Shown one piece after another: positions 31,271-40,541 of a DNA stretch of 64,000 nt. Origin of the DNA: Aporhodopirellula rubra (GTDB lineage Bacteria; Planctomycetota; Planctomycetia; Pirellulales; Pirellulaceae). The DNA is taken from the NCBI RefSeq assembly GCF_014192335.1, contig NZ_JACHXU010000029.1, forward strand, positions 35,720 through 99,719, in the 5' to 3' direction. A program made the position numbers and the translations under genes. Within the stretch, counting starts at the first letter, position 1. The number at the start of each line of letters is the position of its first letter. The notes beneath the pieces were generated by a model. The model worked only from the letters and a program-made list of their open reading frames with translations. It had not been told where the DNA came from and made no database searches.

Positions 31271-31900
31271 ATGTCCAACGACCCATTTCCTTCCGGGAAT
31301 CCCACCGGCAATTCCGGCGTCGCGGGAGGCCAGCCCGGTGCTTCTGTCGCCCCCAAGAGTCGCCGCACGTGTCTGTGGATCGTCGCACTTTTGCTCGGTG
31401 GAGGACTCTTTTGTCTGATTATCTGTTGCGGTGTCGGCTTGTACGGGGTCCAGAATTACGGCTCGGCGATTTTTGAACCGATTCGTAGCCAACTGAACCA
31501 GATGGCGGAATTGCGAAGCGAAGTTGGCGAGATCGAGTCGCTGAGTATGAATGTCTTTGCGACCGTCGAGGAAGGAAAAGCCAATCCGGAATTCATGATC
31601 TTGGATGGCAAATCGGAGAAGGGAGATTTCCAGCTTTCGATCAAAATGACCAATGCTGGCGAGTTGCAGAAAGTCTTTTTGGTCATGCCCGATGGCAGTC
31701 GCAAGCCGATTGATATGGATAACCGAGTTAGTTCCACCACGGTTGTTCCGCCTCCAGGGACCGAAGGCGAGGAACCGTCGAGCGATGAGCAAGAGGGGAA
31801 CGGTCCGCCATCGGGTGTATCGGACTCAGGCGACGGTGATGTTCTCGATCCGACTGAGCGGGAACTTCGCGAACTCGAATCTGAGCTCGACCTCAATTAG
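31271..31900 (+). CDS. Single-pass membrane protein of unknown function
   Basis: A 209-residue protein starting at an ATG with AAAGGG just upstream. Residues 1-30 are glycine, proline and serine rich and end in basic residues. A hydrophobic anchor (LWIVALLLGGGLFCLIICCGV, about 34-54) contains three cysteines. The C-terminal domain of about 150 residues should lie outside. It has a short conserved-looking part (FMILDGKSEKGDFQLSIKM) and an acidic, proline-rich tail ending RELRELESELDLN. The layout resembles planctomycete pseudopilin-unrelated membrane proteins with a cytochrome-oxidase-assembly-like Coa1 fold, but I cannot confirm that. Function unknown. Confidence 0.75.
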   Translation: MSNDPFPSGNPTGNSGVAGGQPGASVAPKSRRTCLWIVALLLGGGLFCLIICCGVGLYGVQNYGSAIFEPIRSQLNQMAELRSEVGEIESLSMNVFATVEEGKANPEFMILDGKSEKGDFQLSIKMTNAGELQKVFLVMPDGSRKPIDMDNRVSSTTVVPPPGTEGEEPSSDEQEGNGPPSGVSDSGDGDVLDPTERELRELESELDLN

Positions 31901-32089
31901 CTCGTTGGAGAAAGCCTCCGGCGCGGTAGCGACGTCATTCGGCTGACGGAGGAATTGGCCCGCTGTGAGGGCGGTTTCTGATGTTGTGGAGTCCGCCGGC
32001 ATCATTGATCCGGTGCGATGCGTCCGGTATGGTCCCGACTGCAATATCGAGCCAATTTCCCCCAAACATTCTCTTTACGAAACACAACG

Positions 32090-32521
32090 ATGAAAGTTGC
32101 AACCTTCGAAACCAATCGCGGTACGATCAAAGTCGAACTCTTCGAAGAAAAAACGCCGAAGACGGTCGGCAATTTCGAAAAACTTTGCGAGAAGAAGTAC
32201 TACGACGGGCTCACGTTTCACCGCGTGATCGCTGACTTCATGATCCAAGGCGGATGCCCGCAAGGTACCGGAACCGGCGGTCCTGGGTACCAATTCGAAG
32301 ACGAATTCGATCCTTCGCTGCGTCACGACGGACCCGGGGTCTTGTCGATGGCTAACGCGGGGCCGAACACCAACGGTTCCCAATTCTTCATCACTCACGT
32401 CGCCACGCCGCACCTCGACGATCGCCATACCGTGTTCGGAAAGGTGATCGAAGGACAAGACGTCGTCGATTCGATCAAGAAGGGCGATGAGATGACGACG
32501 GTGCGAGTCACCGAAGAGTAA
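32090..32521 (+). CDS. Cyclophilin-type peptidyl-prolyl cis-trans isomerase
   Basis: From the ATG at 32090 the product is 143 residues, a minimal cyclophilin without signal peptide, hence cytosolic. Catalytic-site motifs are [22 protein letters not shown] (key Arg and Phe at its start), [18 protein letters not shown] and [10 protein letters not shown]. It catalyses proline isomerisation in protein folding, like E. coli PpiB. Its stop lies 4 bases from the stop of the convergent downstream gene. Confidence 0.93.
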   Translation: MKVATFETNRGTIKVELFEEKTPKTVGNFEKLCEKKYYDGLTFHRVIADFMIQGGCPQGTGTGGPGYQFEDEFDPSLRHDGPGVLSMANAGPNTNGSQFFITHVATPHLDDRHTVFGKVIEGQDVVDSIKKGDEMTTVRVTEE

Positions 32522-32525
32522 TCTT

Positions 32526-33275
32526 TTAGCGATCGCAACCTGAATCGCAGCTTTCGCCTGACTCACATGAGTTGCACGTGTTGCAGTCGGGTTCGAGCAA
32601 TCCGCCGTGGTCACACGTACGCCAGGTGCCTAAGAGGTGAGGGCTGGTGTTCCGGCAACGTGCGCGAGTTTCTTCGGCGTAGCCCGCCCATACGGACGAG
32701 TATGAGTTCCGGCTGCGGAAAATCTGCAGCAGGCTGCTCGGTGGTGGCAAAACGGGGCGTTGGTGAGGCCGGCATTCGCTCAGGCCTTTGCAATAACAGC
32801 CTTGACCGCCGTCGATCAGTTCACCGCACCCGCCGCTGCATCCCCACGATGACGTTTTCTTGCATTCACCCGAGTCGCAACCGCAGTCGGACGACGCCGG
32901 AGTGTAGTACGGGTTAATGGTCGCGGTCGGTGCCGAGTAGCCTTCCATGACGGGCGATTCAACCACGCCTGGAATCGCACCCGCGTGGTCTTGGTAAATT
33001 CCGCTACCCGCATGTGATGTGAGGGTCTTGTCGGCGTCTTTGTTCTCCGAAGCGGTAGCTTGCACGCGAGCGGGCGTTTGAGGTTGGGCAGTGTCGGGTC
33101 CGCCAATGCCAGCACTTGCCGGCGCGAGCGTGAAGTCTTCCGCCGCGTAGGCGTCGGATTCATGCGATGCCGCTTCGGCCCAGTCTCCGAGTAATGAATC
33201 GAGATCAGCACGTGCAGCGGTTGCGCCGCATACGGTTGCGATGATGGCGAGAGCGGCGGAGAGCGAACGTTTCAT
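32526..33275 (-). CDS. Secreted cysteine-rich protein
   Basis: A 249-residue protein with a signal peptide (MKRSLSAALAIIATVCGATAARA) and AAGGA seven bases before the ATG. The first half of the mature part is acidic and probably disordered. The second half holds clustered cysteines: CGCDSGECKK, CSGGCGELIDGGQGCYCKG, then a final CNTCNSCESGESCDSGCDR. A WAGYAEETRARCRNTSPHL segment sits between the clusters. The spacing looks like metal-binding or disulfide-knotted extracellular proteins of planctomycetes, but I recognise no named family. It converges on the cyclophilin gene. Confidence 0.8.
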   Translation of the reverse strand: MKRSLSAALAIIATVCGATAARADLDSLLGDWAEAASHESDAYAAEDFTLAPASAGIGGPDTAQPQTPARVQATASENKDADKTLTSHAGSGIYQDHAGAIPGVVESPVMEGYSAPTATINPYYTPASSDCGCDSGECKKTSSWGCSGGCGELIDGGQGCYCKGLSECRPHQRPVLPPPSSLLQIFRSRNSYSSVWAGYAEETRARCRNTSPHLLGTWRTCDHGGLLEPDCNTCNSCESGESCDSGCDR

Positions 33276-33742
33276 GATTGATCCTTGGAGATGTCATCCC
33301 GATCTGTAGTCGGACTACCGTTGGTTGATATCGACGCGTCAGGCAACAGGGCAATGCAACAAATCCGATAGCAGTCACCCGTTCGCCAACCGATGCAATC
33401 CGCTAACCGGCGCAATCGTTGCGAACGTCATCTCTTCTCGTGCTCGTTCCAAGGGAGGGGGCGGCCCGCATGGCATTCACGGGCCGCATTCAAGGACTCA
33501 ACGCAGATGTCGGGCGGACGTGAGAACACTCGTTCTTCGAGTCACTTGTTCTGCGTTCAGGTTCGTAGGCCGCTGTGTCGTGCGTCGCCATGCTGCTTGC
33601 ATCGGCACAATGCTGATGTGTTCGGCGGTGACGCTGCTTTAACGCATTTCCGACGATGACGCATCTATACGCAGAGGCGGGGCGCGTGAGGGGTTGAGCC
33701 CCCCGAGAGAAGTCTGGCAACCTCTCTCTCTTTGAAGATGTT
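33276..33742. other. 467-base intergenic region
   Basis: No gene is supported. A GC-rich hairpin (GCGGCCCG at 33461-33468, CGGGCCGC at 33480-33487, 11-base loop) stands out, without a T-run on either side. A CT-rich stretch CTCTCTCTC lies at 33722-33731 just beyond the glycosyltransferase stop. Confidence 0.35.
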
Positions 33743-34597
33743 CTAGCGGCGAAATAGCCCGTACTTCGCGATGCAGAACAGGGCCGAGACGCCGTCTTTC
33801 CAAGTGATCTTCTTTCCTTCGTCGTACCAGCGGTGTTGATACCGAATGGGGCGTTCGGTGAAACGCAGTCCCAGTCGCGCCCAACGTGCGGTCAATTCGA
33901 TCTCAATGCCGAATCGGTCTTCTTTGAGTTGCGGCAAGATACGTTGGAAGTTCTCGCGAGTGGACATCTTGTAGCATGTTTCCACGTCGCTCAACCGCGG
34001 GCCGATCGAGACGTTGGCGAGTGTGGTGATGAACCCATTGACGGCTTGGTGCCACCACGGCGAAACCTGACGATCGCAGTGGCCGTAGCGTGTACCGTAG
34101 ACGACGTCAGCGGAGTTCTCGATGAGCGGTTGCAGCAATCCGCGAAGGTCATCGGGATCGTATTCACTGTCGGCATCTTGGATAACGATGACGTCGCCCG
34201 TTGCGGCCTCGATGCCGCTGCGAATCGCGGCGCCTTTGCCGCGATTTCGCTCGTGTCGAATCAGCGTTACATCATCGGCGATGCTGCATGTGTCGAGGAC
34301 TTCGGATGATCCGTCATTGGATCCGTCGTCGACCAAAATGATTTCTACCGGGAGGCCAGTTTGACGCAGTCGTTCGAGTACGTCCGCAACGGTATCGCAT
34401 TCGTTGTAGACTGGTACGATCACGCTGAGAGTGAACGCCCGAGGCAATGGAAAGATCGCGAGCCGTCGGCACGCGTTTGGTCCGAGGAATCGCACCATTT
34501 CGGCAACGTAGTCATCGTCAAACCAGCGTATCCGTTTGGTTGCGATGGCGTCGTCGATTGGCGGAAGTTTTGGGGCCAGATCCGAGGGTTCATTCAT
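33743..34597 (-). CDS. Family 2 glycosyltransferase (dolichol-phosphate-mannose-synthase-like)
   Basis: The ATG at 34597 has AGGA six bases upstream and gives 284 residues. The GT-A fold begins near residue 55 with LSVIVPVYNECDTVADVLERL, then ILVDDGSNDGSSEVL, RHERNRGKGAAIRSGI and the metal-binding IQDADSEYDPDDL. Later blocks SDVETCYKMSTRE and RFGIEIELTARWA are typical of the DPM/undecaprenyl-phosphate sugar transferase group. No C-terminal membrane segments are evident, so it is a soluble or peripheral enzyme that probably charges a lipid carrier with a sugar. A 33-base upstream extension is possible but lacks a ribosome-binding site. Confidence 0.9.
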   Translation of the reverse strand: MNEPSDLAPKLPPIDDAIATKRIRWFDDDYVAEMVRFLGPNACRRLAIFPLPRAFTLSVIVPVYNECDTVADVLERLRQTGLPVEIILVDDGSNDGSSEVLDTCSIADDVTLIRHERNRGKGAAIRSGIEAATGDVIVIQDADSEYDPDDLRGLLQPLIENSADVVYGTRYGHCDRQVSPWWHQAVNGFITTLANVSIGPRLSDVETCYKMSTRENFQRILPQLKEDRFGIEIELTARWARLGLRFTERPIRYQHRWYDEGKKITWKDGVSALFCIAKYGLFRR

Positions 34598-35283
34598 GTT
34601 GATCCTGTCTCGCAGGCAAGCCGATGGCATTCGGTTTCGGACGAGTTTTGCACAAAAAAAATCTTCACGCTAAGATACCGTTTTTTTCAAGCTCAAACGC
34701 ATTGAAAAAACTTTTCCGTGGTGCAAAGGTCCAGTTTGTTGTTGACATTCGAGACCGCTGAAGACAAATTCTTCGTGGCTTCAACAACACGGGCGTCGAC
34801 GCGACCCAACGCGATAGTTGCTCGCAATGATCAAGTTTTCTTGGTCTCACTTTTCTTGACGCCCTGCTTTTCCATACGGAGTGTAAACGATGCATTTTGA
34901 TAGAGTAACGAACACAATGTGCATAGTTAACTCACATCGAAAAGCACCGCTTCAACACACCTTCGGAGTTGCTCCGAGTTCCTTCCAGCGACAGTGCCTC
35001 TGGGCTTCAACTCGCTAGGTTCTGAATCATCGGTTGACGCAGGAACGCGTCACCTATTGGTACGTCACAATGATTGTGAACGGGTCATCGGGAGATGGTA
35101 TCAGACGGACGCCACCAACGAGACTTAGATCTCGGGACACGGATCGTCACTCCCTAATTTTTGTTGTTGATAACCTGATGAGTTTTACCGCAGAACTCAA
35201 TTCGGCAAATTCATTTGCCGGCAGGCTTCAGGCCTGACGCGTTTCAAGGATGACGTGCGTCGGATCAAGGCTGAAGGATCAAC

Positions 35284-35330
35284 AAAGCGAACTCAGTGAA
35301 GCAGGATGTGGAGCTGGTTCGCTTTTTTTA
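35284..35330 (+). terminator. Rho-independent terminator with no obvious upstream gene
   Basis: AAAGCGAAC (35284-35292) pairs perfectly with GTTCGCTTT (35317-35325), and CAG/CTG extends the stem inside after a one-base bulge. The T-run continues to 35329. It only works as a terminator on the + strand, whereas both flanking genes are on the minus strand. Confidence 0.75.
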
Positions 35331-35397
35331 TCTCAGTGACGACTTCGCGAATCAACGCGACGTCGGATGAGCGGGTTGGTCAACTGGCCGATCACTT

Positions 35398-35431
35398 CTT
35401 GTGTGTTCGAATGGCTTGTGTGTTCGAATGG
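35398..35431. repeat. Perfect 17-bp tandem duplication
   Basis: CTTGTGTGTTCGAATGG occurs twice head to tail (35398-35414 and 35415-35431), just beyond the stop of the leftward gene at 35440. Probably a recent slippage duplication. Confidence 0.9.
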
Positions 35432-35439
35432 AGCGTGTG

Positions 35440-35994
35440 CTACCGAGCGTCGCGGCGATAACGTGGCTTCTTTGCCTTCGGTAAATCGATCTGGTGTTCT
35501 TCTTGAAAACGGCGTCGTTCAACGGCATCGGCGTAATAGGTCAACCACGTCTCGCTGTCGTCAACGCAGCGCCACTCGAGTTCATTGCCTTCAACGGCAA
35601 CCTTCTTTTCGCAACATGGAAGAATGTCGCGATAGATAACCCGGTACAGTTCCCGGTCGCTCAAGTGATCAGTGCATGAAAGCACGATCCGTTGTGACTT
35701 CAGTTTGGCGATCGTCCGCTGCAGTGTGCTCGACAGCGTTTCGTCGTCGAGCGCGTCGGGAGCAGGGATTTGCAGTGGTGGGTTGAACCAATCGCGAATC
35801 GGAAGAGCGGGCGCACGTTCCCAAGCAAGGATGGATGCGAGGTATTCGTTCTCCACCGGTAACGGCATGTACCGCATCGTTGGGTCGTCGATTGAATCGT
35901 CACGATACGGTTCTAACTCATCTCGGAGTCGAGCGTTATCGATCATCAGATCCACTTCATCGATCATAGGTCGACTCGTTTCACTCATATCCAT
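35440..35994 (-). CDS. Hypothetical protein
   Basis: The ATG at 35994 follows GAAGGAAACA, a good ribosome-binding site, and gives 184 residues (MDMSETSRPMIDEVDLMI). The protein is acidic and soluble, with DELEPYRDDS, a PLPVENEYLASILAWERAPA stretch, a WFNPPL motif and a CTDHLSDRELYRVIYRDILP helix. It ends in a basic tail (PKAKKPRYRRDAR). I recognise no enzyme signature; the style resembles conserved planctomycete proteins of unknown function. The frame is open upstream to 36105 without support. Confidence 0.75.
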   Translation of the reverse strand: MDMSETSRPMIDEVDLMIDNARLRDELEPYRDDSIDDPTMRYMPLPVENEYLASILAWERAPALPIRDWFNPPLQIPAPDALDDETLSSTLQRTIAKLKSQRIVLSCTDHLSDRELYRVIYRDILPCCEKKVAVEGNELEWRCVDDSETWLTYYADAVERRRFQEEHQIDLPKAKKPRYRRDAR

Positions 35995-36266
35995 TGTTTC
36001 CTTCACCTTCCCAATTGAAACAGGCCACATGCGGTGCGATGTGATTCGGGGAACGTTCCCCACACTCCATTTTGAATTCTCGATCGCGGGAAGTTGCGGT
36101 TGCAAATCTGGTCTTCCTGCGACCCACCTAGGCTATCCAATGGCCTTCGCTGATCAAACGAGAATTGAGTAAAAACAACCCAATCTTGAAGAATTGAGGC
36201 GGCGAATATCCGCCTGACCGTTACGAGCGTTAGCGTTTGACAAAGGCGGGCAACGCTACGTTTTGC

Positions 36267-39242
36267 TTAAGCCTGATTTTCCACCCATTCCCGCCAATCC
36301 TCCCACTGATCGGGGCTCATTCCCAGTTCCGGGAGTGAGGGCATTCGCACGGTTCGTCCGAGGTCGGGCCGTTCTAAATGCACCGACAACAGGCCGTTGA
36401 TGTCGATCTCAAATCCGATCTTGCGGGTGGGGGCTCGCTCGGATGCGTCGACGGCAATGCGGTGTCGACCGAGGGTCTGCCAGGCTTCGTCTTCGACCCC
36501 TGACGATTCCACTAAGGCGAGCGTCAACGCTTCGTCTTTGGCTGTGCCGCCGAGTTGGCGATTGGTTCGTGCCGGGGTGGGTGTCCCGCGGGTGATGATC
36601 GGCAGGATCTTTCGTTTGCCGGTGGCTTCGGAGATGACAAAGCCGACCGAGTGGGACACTGAGGTTTGCGTCGGCAAGATCCCGTCGCGGTGTCCGGGGA
36701 GTTCCGATGCCAGGCAGGCAGCGGCCCCCGTTGCGGCGTCGGTGTAATCAAAGAATTCAATGGACGCGTTCTTGTTGAGAGCCGCGAACACACGCTTTCG
36801 AATCGGCGGCAGTCGCAGGATCGGACTGAGCACGAAGCAGCGCTCGATCTTGTTCGCGTCGATTTCCGCACGTGAGCACGCCAACGCGATGCCACGCTCG
36901 ATCGATGTCATCAGGTCGTTGCAGGCTTGCAGCCATTCGGTGCGAGTGATCTTGACGGTTTCTGTTTTGCCTTCGTGGCGGATTTCGACCGTAGTTTCGG
37001 GGAGCAACAGCAACGAGTTCATCGCCCGTTCTCCCGCAATCTGAACCTTCGCCGCGTGGAGCAGCCAACTCCGGTTTGACGTCCTCTTTGAACCTCGCTT
37101 GGGGCGATTAACGAGTCGGGATTGAATGATTTCGACCAGGCGACTCGACCACGCGATCGCGCTGAGTTGCCAGTGCCCCGCTGAGGAGATCTGTTCGATC
37201 TTCTTGCCCCGGCGACGTATCATCGCAACGTCAAACGCTTGACCGGTCAAGCCAACGTAGAGGATCGACTCGGATTCATCGCCATCGAGTGAGCGAGTTT
37301 GTTCGGTGTATTTCGTATCCGGGTCGCCGTAGGACTGATCACTTCTCAACGCGAACCTCGCGATCGCGACACCCCGGTCGATCAGACGCACCGAAGGGAG
37401 TCCGGCGATCCGTGCGGCCGTGTAAACGGCGCGGCGGTGCAGTTGGTCGTAGCATCCAGGTACCGTGATCGCGACCGCATCAGGCCAGCTTTCATGTCGA
37501 TGCCATGTGGCGCCGAGAACGCTGTCGATAGAACCAGTCGTTGCGCCGGAGGAGGGTTGGCCTGGAACGGCCGGTGGTGTCTCTTTTTTCGCGGAGCTGT
37601 GATTCATCAAAGTCGTGCCGACGAGTCGTCGCAGGCAGAGCGATGTGGCGACAATCGGTGGGCACATGCGGCCGTCGATTCTTCGCAGCATTTCGTTGCG
37701 GCCGAAGTACATCATTTGGCAATGCGAGACACGGTGCGGATGATTCTTCCGTAGTTCGTAGGCTGCTTGACCGAAGAGGACTTTGTCCGTTTGTGAGTTA
37801 GAGGAACTCGGCCGTTCGGCAACAGCCATCCGGAACAATGGTTGTGGCCCTCCCGCGGTTAATGCGGGCCATCCGGGATGGATATTGCCGTCAGGCAGGC
37901 CGACCGCGGTGGCGGCGTGGGTGAGGCCCATGTCGATGCCCAGAACACTGAGTGTTTTATTTCGAGTCGCTCGCGTGCTGCGGCTGACTTCGTTGGCGGT
38001 CGATCCCTCTTCATCGAGTTTTCGTTCTGCAAAATCCAAAACCCAGGCGGGTGTCGAACGGTCGTTATCGTAAGGCGACATTGCGCGGGCGACTTCGTCC
38101 ATCGAACCGTATCGCTGCGCCGGCGACTTTGCGAGCATCCGGCTGACGATGTTTGCGAGTGTCAGGTCAACGTCTTGGCGATAAGACATCAGGTCGGGAA
38201 TCTCGCCATGACGGTGCCCGTAGATTTGGTCAATCATCTCGCCGGGGAACGGTGGGTGTCCCACGAGCAGATAGAACAGCGTTGCGCCGAGCGAGTATTG
38301 GTCGCTGCGGGCGTCGGCCGACTCAGGGTCTTCGAGTTGTTCGGGTGAGATGAACGCAAGCGTTCCCAAGAGCGATCGTTTGGGGGACGTGAGTGGTTTT
38401 AGCGAGTCCGATTTTGGGGAATCGGGGGCTTTGGGTTCGTCGCGCGATGTGGGACGCACGACTTGGTTGGGATCAATGACGCCGATCTTGCTGTTGCTGA
38501 GTTTGCTTTCGTTGGCGTTATGCCAGTGACGCGAGAAGCGTGCTAATCCGAGGTCGAGTAGTTTGATCGTGCCCTCATGAGAACGCATCAGGTTGCCGGG
38601 CTTCACGTCTCGATGAATGATTCCCGCCGTATGAGCGTGGTGCAGCGCGAAGGCGGCTTGGCGGATCGCGGACGTGGCGTCGCCGATAGAGAACGGTCCT
38701 TCGTCTGCGACGATTTGTGAAAGCGTTTTTCCGTTGACGTACTCCATCGCGAGGAAATGGATGCCTTCGGATTGGCCGGCGTCGAAGGCGGTCACAATGT
38801 TCGGGTGCATCAAACGCGAGGCGGCGCGGATTTCCTCGTGAAAACGGTCGACCGATCCGCTGCGTCCCAGCCACTTTGCCGGCAGAATTTTCAGTGCCAC
38901 GGTGCGACCCATCGACCGGTGTTCGGCGAGGAACACTTCCCCCATTCCTCCGCGTCCCAGTCGTGTGCCGACGCGGTACCCGCCGATCACTTCCGGCAGC
39001 GGGCCGTAATCTTCCGGCTCATCGTCGAGTTCGATGGAGATGGAGTTGTCGTCGGACTGCCATTCTTGGGTGTGTCCGAGCGAGTGATTGGCGTCGCGGA
39101 AGTGCGTGGCGTCGGAACCCGGTTTGGCTGATCCGCTCGATGAGGAATGGTGGCTAATCGGTGGCGCCCAGTCGCTCGAGTTGAAACCTTCGGAATCCTG
39201 CTCGGGTGGCGATGAATCAGCGTTGCTGGCGTGGGAAGACAC
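36267..39242 (-). CDS. Ser/Thr protein kinase fused to an Hsp70 (DnaK)-like ATPase
   Basis: A 991-residue protein from a GTG start. Residues 1-85 are Ser/Asp-rich and disordered. Kinase domain 89-385: loop LGRGGMGEVFLAE, Lys118 in VALKIL, catalytic IIHRDVKPGN (209-217), DLG at 230-232 and FISPEQ near 298. Between DLG and SPEQ there is an insert of about 50 residues with repeated Ser/Thr-Pro. From residue 431 an actin-like Hsp70 ATPase follows: LSVLGIDMGLTHAATAV (phosphate 1), then DAVAITVPGCYDQLHRRAV with ARIAGLPSVRLIDRGVAIA (the DnaK ITVPA and EPTAAA region). The end (INGLLSVHLER) echoes the Hsp70 substrate-binding start, but the usual C-terminal lid is absent. No membrane segment is present. 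Chaperone activity is unproven. Confidence 0.93.
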   Translation of the reverse strand: MSSHASNADSSPPEQDSEGFNSSDWAPPISHHSSSSGSAKPGSDATHFRDANHSLGHTQEWQSDDNSISIELDDEPEDYGPLPEVIGGYRVGTRLGRGGMGEVFLAEHRSMGRTVALKILPAKWLGRSGSVDRFHEEIRAASRLMHPNIVTAFDAGQSEGIHFLAMEYVNGKTLSQIVADEGPFSIGDATSAIRQAAFALHHAHTAGIIHRDVKPGNLMRSHEGTIKLLDLGLARFSRHWHNANESKLSNSKIGVIDPNQVVRPTSRDEPKAPDSPKSDSLKPLTSPKRSLLGTLAFISPEQLEDPESADARSDQYSLGATLFYLLVGHPPFPGEMIDQIYGHRHGEIPDLMSYRQDVDLTLANIVSRMLAKSPAQRYGSMDEVARAMSPYDNDRSTPAWVLDFAERKLDEEGSTANEVSRSTRATRNKTLSVLGIDMGLTHAATAVGLPDGNIHPGWPALTAGGPQPLFRMAVAERPSSSNSQTDKVLFGQAAYELRKNHPHRVSHCQMMYFGRNEMLRRIDGRMCPPIVATSLCLRRLVGTTLMNHSSAKKETPPAVPGQPSSGATTGSIDSVLGATWHRHESWPDAVAITVPGCYDQLHRRAVYTAARIAGLPSVRLIDRGVAIARFALRSDQSYGDPDTKYTEQTRSLDGDESESILYVGLTGQAFDVAMIRRRGKKIEQISSAGHWQLSAIAWSSRLVEIIQSRLVNRPKRGSKRTSNRSWLLHAAKVQIAGERAMNSLLLLPETTVEIRHEGKTETVKITRTEWLQACNDLMTSIERGIALACSRAEIDANKIERCFVLSPILRLPPIRKRVFAALNKNASIEFFDYTDAATGAAACLASELPGHRDGILPTQTSVSHSVGFVISEATGKRKILPIITRGTPTPARTNRQLGGTAKDEALTLALVESSGVEDEAWQTLGRHRIAVDASERAPTRKIGFEIDINGLLSVHLERPDLGRTVRMPSLPELGMSPDQWEDWREWVENQA

Positions 39243-39501
39243 GTTGAGGTCAATCCGAAAAAGAGTGTTCAGTGGTGTCAGGTTTCAGCAGCGTCATTGT
39301 CCCCCTAAACTGCCGGAGGAACTGGGCTCTAGGATAGACTAGTAGAGCTTTTGAGAAACGCACATTTCGATCAATCGTCCAGGTCGACCGCGGCGCAAGG
39401 CCATGTTTTGCGTTCTTTTGCATCGTCCGGATTGTTCGGATTAGGTGCTTTCTCGTGATTATATCTGGCGTTCGTCCTCCTAATATTCTGACTGAATCCC
39501 C

Positions 39502-40518
39502 TTGAACGAAAAATCGTCCCCATCCCCCAAACGCACCAACGATTCCCAGGTACCCGGCGATTCATCGCGAATGCTCCGAATCGCCACCCGTGAAAGCCCC
39601 CTGGCGATGTGGCAGGCACGCCACGTGGCCGCGCGTTTGGCCGAATACGGGTTCGAAACCGAACTCGTGCCCTTGGTCAGCAAAGGAGACACGGATCTCC
39701 GCCCGATCGACGGGACGCGTCAGGTCGGATTGTTCACCAAACGGATTCAACAGGCGCTCCTCGATGACGAGGCCGACGTGGCGGTCCATTCGCTCAAGGA
39801 CTTGCCGACGCAGGTGGACGAGCGGTTCGCACTCGCCGCGGTGCCGCCGCGAGAGACCGTCCGCGATAGTCTGGTTTCAGAGAAAGGGATCGATCTCGGC
39901 AGTTTGCTCCCGGGGGCCAAGGTAGGCACGGGGAGCACACGCCGGATGGCCCAATTGAAATCGATGCGTAGCGATTTGGAGATCTTGCCGATTCGCGGCA
40001 ACGTGCAGACCCGTTTGTCGAAACTTCACGACGGTGAGTTCGATGCGATTGTATTAGCAGAGGCGGGCGTGGTGCGATTGGAGATGCATGACCTGCCACG
40101 CGTGCAGTTCTCGCTCGATGAGATGCTGCCCGCTCCCGGCCAAGGTGCACTCGGGATCGAGGTCCGCAGTGACGACGCCTTTGCGCGTGACGCGCTCGCC
40201 AATCTCGATGATCTGGAAACCCGATTGGCGGTAGTTGCTGAACGCACCGTGCTCGCGGAATTGCATGGCGGGTGCCTTGCCCCGATCGCAGCGTATGGCA
40301 CCGTCGAGAAAGAGAGTGACGATCAACCCGGCGAACTTTGTTTGAGTGTGGTCGTCATGTCGCCCGACGGAACGCAGCGTCTTGAAGAGCATGCTCGCTG
40401 CACTCTCGATCACGCTGCAGCGACAACGGATGTCGCCGCCGCAGTCATGCTCGGAAAAGAAGTTGCCGACAAGTTGCGTGACGCCGGAGCGAGTGAACTC
40501 ATCGCGTCGGTTCGTTAA
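39502..40518 (+). CDS. hemC: Hydroxymethylbilane synthase (porphobilinogen deaminase)
   Basis: The enzyme joins four porphobilinogen units into hydroxymethylbilane in tetrapyrrole synthesis. The core begins [20 protein letters not shown] and continues with SKGDTDL, the [12 protein letters not shown] motif, RRMAQL and [12 protein letters not shown]. The dipyrromethane-carrying cysteine is in [13 protein letters not shown]. The frame starts at a TTG (39502) giving 338 residues; the ATG at 39571 gives 315 residues and matches the usual N-terminus. Neither has a clear ribosome-binding site, so the first 23 residues are uncertain. hemH lies 16 kb away on the other strand, so the pathway genes are scattered. 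Confidence 0.95.
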   Translation: MNEKSSPSPKRTNDSQVPGDSSRMLRIATRESPLAMWQARHVAARLAEYGFETELVPLVSKGDTDLRPIDGTRQVGLFTKRIQQALLDDEADVAVHSLKDLPTQVDERFALAAVPPRETVRDSLVSEKGIDLGSLLPGAKVGTGSTRRMAQLKSMRSDLEILPIRGNVQTRLSKLHDGEFDAIVLAEAGVVRLEMHDLPRVQFSLDEMLPAPGQGALGIEVRSDDAFARDALANLDDLETRLAVVAERTVLAELHGGCLAPIAAYGTVEKESDDQPGELCLSVVVMSPDGTQRLEEHARCTLDHAAATTDVAAAVMLGKEVADKLRDAGASELIASVR

Positions 40519-40541
40519 CCGTTGTCGGCGGAGCGAAGGCT

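Larger units (their letters stand above)
34598..35439. other. 842-base region without a convincing gene
   Basis: This is the largest gene-free stretch apart from the ends and is richer in A and T than its surroundings. It holds a + strand terminator (35284-35330) with no recognisable + gene before it, and a 17-bp tandem duplication (35398-35431). A 67-codon + frame at 35034-35237 ends 47 bases before the terminator but has no similarity I know and no clear ribosome-binding site. Confidence 0.4.

Noticed and set aside
33325..33642. 105-codon rightward frame in the 33.3-33.7 kb gap
   Set aside because: Arg/Cys-rich random-looking translation with no ribosome-binding site.
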